Shown one piece after another: positions 56,741 to 64,000 of a stretch of DNA of 64,000 bases. The DNA lies in contig JAQVCR010000002.1 in the NCBI GenBank assembly GCA_028689665.1, positions 140,570-204,569 of the forward strand, read 5' to 3'. The position numbers were made by a program, and so were the translations under genes. The notes beneath the pieces were generated by a model. The model made no database searches and was not told the DNA's origin. It saw only the letters and a list, made by a program, of their open reading frames with translations. Numbering within the stretch: the stretch's first letter is position 1; the number at the start of each line of letters is the position of its first letter. Origin of the DNA: Muribaculaceae bacterium (GTDB lineage Bacteria; Bacteroidota; Bacteroidia; Bacteroidales; Muribaculaceae).

Positions 56741-58021
56741 GTGTTATTTAAAGTAATTATATATCATGAAAAAAACAGTGTAGCAGGATTCATATCTTCT
56801 CATAAATTGTTTGGGAAATTTTGTTATGGGGATTTGCGAAATAGTGCTATTGTTAACTATAATGGAGATATTTATAAATGCACTGCAGTCGATTTTGCAA
56901 AAGAGCAACGAGATGGTTATCTTTCTGAAAAAGCCAAAATTGATCGTTCGGCGTCGGCAATAGATTTGCTTTCAAATCTACAAGGTTCAATGCCCGGATT
57001 AAAAGTTAATACAGCATTACAATCGTATACGATCGAAGGACAACAGCCGGTAATGATGATAAATGGCAAACGTGTGTCCTCTGATAGAATCAAGTCGTTG
57101 AACAATAATAATATTCTTAGAATTGAATATCAAAATACACCCGATATAAGGTATTCCTCTGAAGCTTCGGCAGGTGTAATTAATTTTATTGTCAAGCCGG
57201 ATTTGCAAGGTGGAAGTGTCTTTCTGAATATTAATGCTCCTTTAAATTCTACTACCATAAATACAAACTTTCGTGCCACATGGAATTATAAAAAATCGGA
57301 GTGGAGTATAGGAAATTACTTTGCCACATCGAATATGTATAAATCGCATTATGATATTTCTGAACAATATATTTCGCCAAACAAAACCATAACGCAAACG
57401 GGTGAAGGCAATAATGGAAATTATAATGGGTGGAGCAACCCTGTAAATTTAGGATACACATATATGTACGACCCCAATATTCCCTCATTTACACAACAAA
57501 CAAGCATTGCAAGATTTAATAATAGTTTGTCGGGGACTATTGGAAATATGAGTGTTGATCCATCAGTCTGGATGCGAAATAGGGTATATGTGCGATATAA
57601 ACATAAGAGATTTGTGTCTACATTATGGGCAAGCTATTCACGAACCAATAAGCCAATATATCGTCAGTATTATTATATTGACGATAAGAATAGTCCTTAC
57701 TACGATAAGTTTGTCGGTATAACTTCTAATGGAACACACACCTCTCAAATCAATGTTCAATGCGATGTGGGCTTAAACGAGTTATGGGATTTCTGTTCTC
57801 TGTATGCAACGTTTGGCTGGGATAACTATTATTATCCCAATTTTGGTCTTGAAGACAAATTCAACCATTTTTATGCATCGATAAATGGAAATGTTTGGTG
57901 GAAACGCTGGAGCTTTAATTTTAATTTGTGTTTATCTCCTAGATGGATTCAAGATGTAAATACTCTAAATAGGTCTGCAAGAGATAATTCATTTATCGCA
58001 GTAACTTTGGTAAGTCGCTAA
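56741..58021 (+). pseudogene. Chimeric remnant: radical-SAM SPASM fragment joined to a deleted outer-membrane barrel
   Basis: The open frame of 426 codons is not an intact gene. Residues about 20-64 (FCYGDLRNSAIVNYNGDIYKC is the core) look like the SPASM domain of a Bacteroidales radical-SAM peptide maturase. From about residue 66 the sequence switches to an OMP_b-brl_3-type barrel matching the protein at 58207 (MPGLKV, NNNILRIEY, TPDIRY). Near base 57464 it jumps: LGYTYM aligns with the paralogue's residues up to 320 and YDPNIPSF with residues from 532, so about 211 codons are missing in frame. The C-terminus stops about 100 residues early. A start ATG at 56766 is in another frame and ends after five codons. 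Confidence 0.75.
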
Positions 58022-58206
58022 AAAAACAAAGAGGAACACTTAAAGCAGATGCTCTTGATAGAAGTTATTAGCTATTACATATAGATAATGTCAATTAAAT
58101 GGAGTGATGTATTATAAAACAAAAAAAACTAAATTAGGTATAACGCAAGCGCTTCCCCGGATTTTTAATGTACTTTTGACAAAAACCATTAAAAACTAAT
58201 TGAAAA
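58022..58206 (+). promoter_or_regulatory. Leader of the 58207 gene with a -7 box
   Basis: Most of this gap has no recognisable content. tacttttg at 58171-58178 matches TAnnTTTG and lies 28 bases before the ATG at 58207. No TTG is seen at the standard spacing. Confidence 0.45.
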
Positions 58207-60585
58207 ATGGGAATTAGAACTAAAAACTTATATGTAGGTCGATTAAAACCGCTTGCAATTCTGACGACAGTATTATTATATTCTTTTGTGGCTCATGCTT
58301 ACACTATCACAGGGAGAATACTCGATGCCAATGATAGCAAGCCGCTAAGAAAAGCAGAAATAATTGTGCGAAATGATTCTTTGAAAATAGTTGCAGGTGT
58401 AAACAGCGACCAAAATGGTAATTTCAGCACATCGGATATTAAGGAGAAACGGGTAACCGTTGAGGTTGCGATTAATGAATATGCGCCTATCTTTCTTAAA
58501 GTAGTGGGCGATGATACAGATAATCTCGATTTAGGAAATATTGAATTGAAGCGTGCTACAGTAGAACTCGATGAGGTTGAAGTAACGGCTCAATCGGTAA
58601 TACAGAAACCGGATAGATATATTGTGATTCCATCAAAATCGGAAATCGAGCGTTCGGCGGGAAGCTTGGCTCTATTGAACGAGTTGCAGATGAAAATGCC
58701 GGGACTTAGAGTGATTGAAACTCTGCAATCGGTAACGATAGATAATCGTGCGCCTATATTTAAGATTAATGGAAAGCCTGTCGATATGAATCGTTTCTTG
58801 TCGATTAATAATGACAATATACTAAGAATTGAATATTTTGACACTCCTGATATTCGCTACAATAACCGTTCGGTAATAAATATTATATTGAAACCTCGAC
58901 ACGATGGTGGCTCGTTAGTAACTTCTCTGTTGGGAGCTGTAAACTTTGCCGGTTTTGTTAATGGAAATTTTGGTGCTACTTATTATAACAAGAAATCGGA
59001 ATGGAATGTAAACTACAATCTTAGTTGGCGAGATTATGATAAACGTGAGGTAAGCTCTAGCGAGCAATTTATAGGGCGAGAAAATCCCATAATTCGTGAG
59101 ACGGTAGGAATCCCAAGCCCTTTTGGCTATACTACCAATAGTTTCTCTCTTGGTTACACTTATATGCACAATGCCAATACTATGTTTGCCGTTACTGTAG
59201 GTGTGTCGTTATTAAGGTCGCATTTGAATGATAGGTCGAATAAAACGGAGATTATAGGGGCAGAAACTACTAAATATGAAACAGACATTAAGCGGACAAC
59301 AAAATTCTCGTCTCCTGATATTAATTTATTTTTTCGTAAGCAGATACGAAAAGATCAGCTAATCGAGGTAAATGCCACAAGCTCGTATAACAAGGGCGAC
59401 TACACGCGTAACTATACCGATATATATACCGAAGGTGCCGATAAGTACATAAATACTTTAAACAATAATAAATCGTTATCGGTGGGTGCAGAATTGCTTT
59501 ATTCAAAGCAATTCAAGCTTCTAACTACAAACTTTGCAATCAAAGATAGCTATAACTTTGCCGATAACAGTGTAACAGAAAATAGCGTACTGACATTTGA
59601 GAAATTTCGTTCAAATCAATTAAGTGCTTATGCTCAGGCTGTAGGACGCATCAAAAAGCTTGGTTATTCGGCATCGTTAGGGCTTGTGTATCTGCATTCG
59701 TTAAGTGGCGATAATAAACTCGATGCCGTGAGAATGAAGACTAATGTAACATTGAATTATCAATTTTCAAAGAAGTGGAGTCTTAATTATCTATTTATGT
59801 ACGATCCCTCAATGCCTTCATTTAATCAACAATCGGATGTGGTGAATAAGGTAGATGAAATCTTGATACGCAAAGGAAATAAGGATTTGAAGCCATCGGT
59901 GTGGTTCAGAAATCGTGTCTATGCACGATATACCGAAGGAAAGTTTACCGGCTCTTTCTGGGTGAGCCATAGTCGCACTGTTTCGCCTATTTATAGTGCT
60001 TATAGTTATATTAGCGATCCTAAAGATCCGTATTACAATTCTTTTATGGTTCAGCCCACTAATGGCAAATATATCGACCGCTTTAATTTTGAATTGAATC
60101 TCGGCGTTCAGAATCTGTTTAATCATTTATCATTGTTTGGGGTGATAGGGTGGAACGATTATATATTAGATCTTAAAGACGAACACTATACCGATAAGCG
60201 TTTTTATATTTCTCTTCAAGGATCTTTGTATTTCGGTCAGTGGACTTTCAGTGCTAATTATGATATACTACCTCAATATTCCATGCCCGGAAATGTGCTG
60301 TCGAGAAGTGAGCGCTGGAACACTGTCGGCATTCAATATCGTTTAAATAATTGGCGTTTCAGCCTGACGGGAATCAATCTATTCACAAAACGCGGAGCCT
60401 TGTATGAAGACACCACACTGTCGACGGTTCACCCCGAAGAGTCAGAAGTAAGCATTAAGGATAATGCTAACATGGTTATGCTGGGGATTAATTATCGAGT
60501 AAACTTTGGGAAATCGTTTAATAAAGCACGACGCTCATTACAAAATAGAGGTGGCATCGACACCGGAGTAAATATTAATTATTAA
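58207..60585 (+). CDS. Outer-membrane beta-barrel protein (OMP_b-brl_3 type)
   Basis: A 792-residue protein with a signal peptide (cleaved near VAHA). It has a carboxypeptidase-regulatory-like domain (about 35-115, ITGRILDANDSKPLRKAEIIV), a short plug-like domain (about 150-235, MKMPGLRVIETLQSVTID; NNDNILRIEYFDTPDIRY) and a long beta-barrel (about 240-770). This is the OMP_b-brl_3 family, related to TonB receptors but with a reduced plug. Such genes in Bacteroidales often stand near TPR/LuxR-like regulators and peptide-maturation genes, as remnants here suggest. The paralogous fragment just upstream is broken, whereas this copy is intact. Confidence 0.85.
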   Translation: MGIRTKNLYVGRLKPLAILTTVLLYSFVAHAYTITGRILDANDSKPLRKAEIIVRNDSLKIVAGVNSDQNGNFSTSDIKEKRVTVEVAINEYAPIFLKVVGDDTDNLDLGNIELKRATVELDEVEVTAQSVIQKPDRYIVIPSKSEIERSAGSLALLNELQMKMPGLRVIETLQSVTIDNRAPIFKINGKPVDMNRFLSINNDNILRIEYFDTPDIRYNNRSVINIILKPRHDGGSLVTSLLGAVNFAGFVNGNFGATYYNKKSEWNVNYNLSWRDYDKREVSSSEQFIGRENPIIRETVGIPSPFGYTTNSFSLGYTYMHNANTMFAVTVGVSLLRSHLNDRSNKTEIIGAETTKYETDIKRTTKFSSPDINLFFRKQIRKDQLIEVNATSSYNKGDYTRNYTDIYTEGADKYINTLNNNKSLSVGAELLYSKQFKLLTTNFAIKDSYNFADNSVTENSVLTFEKFRSNQLSAYAQAVGRIKKLGYSASLGLVYLHSLSGDNKLDAVRMKTNVTLNYQFSKKWSLNYLFMYDPSMPSFNQQSDVVNKVDEILIRKGNKDLKPSVWFRNRVYARYTEGKFTGSFWVSHSRTVSPIYSAYSYISDPKDPYYNSFMVQPTNGKYIDRFNFELNLGVQNLFNHLSLFGVIGWNDYILDLKDEHYTDKRFYISLQGSLYFGQWTFSANYDILPQYSMPGNVLSRSERWNTVGIQYRLNNWRFSLTGINLFTKRGALYEDTTLSTVHPEESEVSIKDNANMVMLGINYRVNFGKSFNKARRSLQNRGGIDTGVNINY

Positions 60586-60681
60586 TATTATCCGAGAGCC
60601 GAAGAGTTGATAACTTATATTGCTTTTGTTAATAACTATACAAGTTAGTTATTGTAAATCTTATAGTAATAATGTAATTTT

Positions 60682-60717
60682 ACATATCGATAAAAATATC
60701 GGTATGTTTTAATTTTT
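60682..60717 (+). terminator. Terminator after the 58207 gene
   Basis: An 11-bp stem (acatatcgata with tatcggtatgt, one G-T pair), a 4-base loop and a T-rich tail. It is about 95 bases after the stop codon and directly before the dnaE start, so dnaE either reads through it or starts within its tail. Confidence 0.8.
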
Positions 60718-60734
60718 ATAATATCAATTATATT

Positions 60735-63700
60735 ATGCAACCATTTGTACATCTGCACGTTCACTCTCAATTTTCTGTTCTCGATGGTCAGGCTTCGGTC
60801 TCTGCGCTTGTCGATAAGGCTATTGCTGATGGTATGCGAGGCATCGCCCTTACCGATCATGGAAATATGTTCGGAATAAAGGAATTTTTCAACTACGCCA
60901 AGAAGAAAAATTCAAAGGCTAACGATAAAATCAAAGATCTTACTAAAGAGCTTAAAAGTATCGAGGAGTCGGGGGATTCAGAAAACATTCGCATCAACGA
61001 GATCAAAGAAGAGATTGCAAAGCTTAAAAAGAGTTTGTTTGTCCCTATATTTGGCTGCGAGATGTATGTCTGCGAGAAGTCGATGGGGGAGCATACACAT
61101 AAACGCGATACCGGAAGACACTTGGTTGTGCTGGCGAAAAACTCGCAAGGTTATCATAACTTGATTAAGCTGGTGTCGATGGCGTGGACTCAAGGTTTCT
61201 ATTCACACCCGCGTATCGACAAAGAAAATCTAGAAAAATATCACGAAGGATTAATTGTAAGCTCGGCATGCTTGGGCGGAGAGATTCCCCGCCTAATTCA
61301 AGAAGGGCGAATAGATGAGGCTAGAGAAGTGATAAAGTGGTTTAAAGGTATTTGGGGCGAAGACTATTACCTTGAACTTCAACGACACAAGGCAACCGTT
61401 CTGCGAGCTAACCATGAAGTGTATCCACTGCAGGTGAAAGTTAATGAAGTGCTTATGCAGCTATCTGCCGAGTTGGGCGTTAAGCTGATATGCACAAACG
61501 ATGTGCATTTTGTAAACGAAGAAGATGCCGAAGCCCACGATCGACTAATCTGTGTGGCGACAGGAAAATATATATCCGACGAGAATCGTATGCTCTATTC
61601 AAAGCAGGAGTGGATGAAATCGACTGCCGAGATGAACGAGCTGTTTGGCGATGTGCCTGATGCCCTTGCAAATACGGTTGAGATTCTCGAAAAAGTGGAG
61701 CAATACACTATCGACCATGGTCCCATTTTGCCTAATTTCCCGCTACCCGACGGGTTTACCGATAATAATGATTATCTGCGACATCTGGTTTATGTCGGAG
61801 CCGATAAACGATGGAGCGAAATTACTGACGATTTGCGTGAACGTATCGACTTTGAGCTAAGCACAATCAAGAATATGGGATTTCCTGGATATTTCCTTAT
61901 CGTGCAAGACTTTATCCAAGCAGCAAGAGAGCTGGGTGTGTCGGTAGGTCCGGGACGTGGATCGGCGGCAGGGTCGGCAGTAGCATATTGTCTGGGCATT
62001 ACACAAATCGACCCTATTAAGTACGATTTACTATTCGAGCGTTTCTTGAACCCCGATCGTATATCGTTGCCCGATATTGATATCGACTTTGATGATGATG
62101 GACGAGCCGAAGTATTGAAATATGTAACCGATAAATATGGAGCCGAGAAGGTGGCACGCATCATAACCTACGGCACAATGGCGACTAAGTCGGCAATAAA
62201 AGACGTTGCGCGAGTGCAGCAACTACCTTTGCCCGAAAGCGACAGGCTCACTAAAATGATTCCTACGCGTCCAAGCGACTTGCCACCACAAGAAAACGGA
62301 AAGGCAACAAAAATTACGGTAAAAAACTGTGTGAAATATATTCCCGAGCTGAAAGCCGAATATAACAGTTCCGATCCAATTATCAGCTCTACATTGCACT
62401 ATGCCGAAGCATTAGAGGGCAATGTGAGGAACACAGGCGTGCATGCTTGTGGCGTGATTATCGGGCGTGATGACATTACCGACTGGGTGCCGGTGAGTAC
62501 TGCCTACGACAAAGACGGCGAGAAACTGCTGGTAACACAATATGAAGGCAGTGTGATTGAAGACACAGGATTAATAAAAATGGACTTCTTGGGATTGAAA
62601 ACACTTTCGATTATCAAGGAAGCGCTAGATAATATAAAACTGACAACAGGACAAGACATTGATATAGAGAAGATAGATATTTGCGATCCAAAGACCTATA
62701 AACTATATTGCGAAGGTCGCACAACCGGAACATTCCAGTTTGAGTCGGCAGGAATGCAGAAATATCTAAAAGCATTGCAGCCAAGCACCTTTGAAGACCT
62801 GATTGCGATGAATGCCCTTTATCGTCCGGGTCCAATGGACTATATACCTCAATTTATTGCCCGTAAACAAGGCAAAGAGCCAATTGTATATGATATCCCG
62901 ATAATGGAAAAGTATCTTAAAGACACTTATGGAATCACGGTGTATCAAGAACAGGTCATGCTACTGTCGCGTCTGCTTGCAGGATTCACTCGAGGAGAAT
63001 CTGACGGATTGCGTAAGGCGATGGGAAAGAAATTAATTGATAAGTTGGCATCGCTGAAGCCTAAATTTATTAAGGGAGGTCAAGAGCGAGGACACGAACC
63101 GGCAGTGCTTGAAAAAATATGGGCAGACTGGGAGAAATTTGCCTCTTATGCTTTCAATAAGAGCCACGCAACGTGTTATAGCTGGGTCGCCTTCCAGACA
63201 GCTTATCTTAAAGCAAACTATCCGTCGGAATATATGGCGGCTGTGCTAAGCCGAAATCTTAACGATATAGTAACCATAACAAGATTTATGGACGAATGTA
63301 AATCAATGAAGATTGAAGTTAAGGGACCGGATGTAAATGAGAGCTTTAGGTCGTTTGGTGTAAATAAAAAAGGCGATATACGATTCGGGCTTGCTGCCAT
63401 AAAAGGAGTGGGAATAAATACAGTGAATGCTATAATCGACGAGCGCAATGAAAATGGACCATATAAGTCGATCTTCGACTTTGTAGAACGTGTAAATTTG
63501 TCAAACTGTAACCGTCGAGCCATCGAGTCGCTAGCTTTAGCAGGGGCTTTTGATAGCTTTGAAGAAATTTCGCGCGAAGATTTCTTTACCAAGAATGCCA
63601 AAGACGAAGCATTCTCGGATATACTTGTAAGATATGGTCAACGCTTTCAAATAGACAAAGACAATCAAGAAAATTCATTGTTCGGACTTGATAACCCCAT

Positions 63701-64000
63701 AATGACAGCCCATCCCGTAATAGAAAAGTGCGAGCGGTGGAGCGATGTAGAACGACTGGAGCGCGAGCGAGAACTTGTGGGAATGTATCTGTCGGCTCAC
63801 CCGCTCGACCCATTCTTTATGGAGCTGGAGTTTGGTTGTAACACCAAAATGTCGGAACTTAAAGATAAAGAAGAATTGATAGATGAGGAACTTACATTTG
63901 GAGGAATAGTAACCGATTTCGTGGTACGTCCCACCAAGACCGGCAGCAAATTTGCCGTAATGAAAATAGAAGACTATTCAGGCACATCAGAACTGCGACT
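60735..64000 (+). CDS. dnaE: DNA polymerase III subunit alpha, N-terminal 1088 residues (cut by window end)
   Basis: The supplied ORF track omits this gene because it has no stop within the window. Translation from the ATG at 60735 is open to the edge. It starts with the PHP domain (LHVHSQFSVLDG, LTDHGNMFG) and continues with the polymerase core: GPGRGSAAGSAVAY, the catalytic aspartates in LPDIDIDFDDDGR, FQFESAGMQKYL, YRPGPMDYIP, and VYQEQVMLLSRLLAGF with SYAFNKSHATCYS. It ends inside the OB-fold (EELTFGGIVTDFVVRP). It is a DnaE-type replicative polymerase, with an inserted lysine-rich helical stretch near residues 55-95. No -7 box was found in front. Confidence 0.95.
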   Translation, partial: MQPFVHLHVHSQFSVLDGQASVSALVDKAIADGMRGIALTDHGNMFGIKEFFNYAKKKNSKANDKIKDLTKELKSIEESGDSENIRINEIKEEIAKLKKSLFVPIFGCEMYVCEKSMGEHTHKRDTGRHLVVLAKNSQGYHNLIKLVSMAWTQGFYSHPRIDKENLEKYHEGLIVSSACLGGEIPRLIQEGRIDEAREVIKWFKGIWGEDYYLELQRHKATVLRANHEVYPLQVKVNEVLMQLSAELGVKLICTNDVHFVNEEDAEAHDRLICVATGKYISDENRMLYSKQEWMKSTAEMNELFGDVPDALANTVEILEKVEQYTIDHGPILPNFPLPDGFTDNNDYLRHLVYVGADKRWSEITDDLRERIDFELSTIKNMGFPGYFLIVQDFIQAARELGVSVGPGRGSAAGSAVAYCLGITQIDPIKYDLLFERFLNPDRISLPDIDIDFDDDGRAEVLKYVTDKYGAEKVARIITYGTMATKSAIKDVARVQQLPLPESDRLTKMIPTRPSDLPPQENGKATKITVKNCVKYIPELKAEYNSSDPIISSTLHYAEALEGNVRNTGVHACGVIIGRDDITDWVPVSTAYDKDGEKLLVTQYEGSVIEDTGLIKMDFLGLKTLSIIKEALDNIKLTTGQDIDIEKIDICDPKTYKLYCEGRTTGTFQFESAGMQKYLKALQPSTFEDLIAMNALYRPGPMDYIPQFIARKQGKEPIVYDIPIMEKYLKDTYGITVYQEQVMLLSRLLAGFTRGESDGLRKAMGKKLIDKLASLKPKFIKGGQERGHEPAVLEKIWADWEKFASYAFNKSHATCYSWVAFQTAYLKANYPSEYMAAVLSRNLNDIVTITRFMDECKSMKIEVKGPDVNESFRSFGVNKKGDIRFGLAAIKGVGINTVNAIIDERNENGPYKSIFDFVERVNLSNCNRRAIESLALAGAFDSFEEISREDFFTKNAKDEAFSDILVRYGQRFQIDKDNQENSLFGLDNPIMTAHPVIEKCERWSDVERLERERELVGMYLSAHPLDPFFMELEFGCNTKMSELKDKEELIDEELTFGGIVTDFVVRPTKTGSKFAVMKIEDYSGTSELR

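Noticed and set aside
56741-58021. Intact TonB receptor-like gene
   Set aside because: The frame is open, but the N-terminus is a SPASM fragment, about 211 codons are missing inside and the C-terminus is cut; it is a chimeric pseudogene.

Overview
The window looks like a chromosomal segment of an AT-rich member of the Bacteroidales. The evidence is consistent: C-terminal type IX secretion (T9SS) tails on secreted proteins, Bacteroidetes-style -7 boxes (TAnnTTTG) upstream of many genes, weak Shine-Dalgarno signals, and families such as DUF4922, DUF5106, OMP_b-brl_3 barrels and a decayed TPR/LuxR-like regulator. I cannot fix the family or genus by eye. No tRNA, rRNA, CRISPR array, prophage or intact insertion sequence was seen.

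Layout: (1) 1-3772, end of a complex I operon (nuoL 3' part, nuoM, nuoN) closed by a terminator. (2) 3800-13281, a block of secreted proteins: a phosphodiester glycosidase with a T9SS tail, then two diverged copies of a [beta-propeller protein + T9SS-tailed N-acetylmuramoyl-alanine amidase] pair, each copy closed by a strong hairpin terminator. (3) 13441-14277, a lone BadF-type sugar kinase homologue with its own terminator. (4) 14543-31431, an 11-gene, ~17-kb operon for peptidoglycan turnover and MurNAc catabolism: split amidase with a golvesin/xanthan-lyase-type domain, GT2 glycosyltransferase, DUF4922 HIT-like protein, SpoIID-like protein, AmpG permease, NamZ-type exo-muramidase, D-lactate dehydrogenase-like flavoprotein, MurT-like membrane protein, MurK, MurQ, and a double SGNH hydrolase, ending at a terminator. 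(5) 31588-39232, housekeeping genes (thioredoxin-like protein, DoxX, mnmA, bifunctional nuclease, nucleoside permease, rsmE, kdsA, TPR protein). (6) 39234-43351 on the minus strand: serB, patatin-barrel protein, exonuclease. (7) 43740-50103: a cysteine-less TlpA-like protein, a lipoprotein, ROK glucokinase, TonB receptor (minus) and fabI. (8) 50183-55373: clpB (minus), tgt, an lptF/lptG permease. (9) 55412-58021, a gene graveyard: a broken TPR/HTH regulator and a chimeric pseudogene joining a SPASM-domain remnant of a radical-SAM peptide maturase to an internally deleted outer-membrane barrel; an intact paralogue of that barrel follows at 58207. (10) 60735 to the end, dnaE, cut by the window edge and absent from the supplied ORF track.

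How the genes fit together (inference): regions 2-4 read as one peptidoglycan foraging and recycling locus. T9SS-exported amidases and the phosphodiester glycosidase could open wall material outside the cell. The periplasmic NamZ would release MurNAc. AmpG and the MurT-like protein would import muropeptides and MurNAc. MurK phosphorylates MurNAc and MurQ splits it into GlcNAc-6-P and D-lactate, and the flavoprotein encoded just upstream would oxidise that D-lactate. The GT2-DUF4922-SpoIID trio in the middle of the operon has no assigned step and is the most open question. The second point of interest is the decayed RiPP-like locus in region 9.
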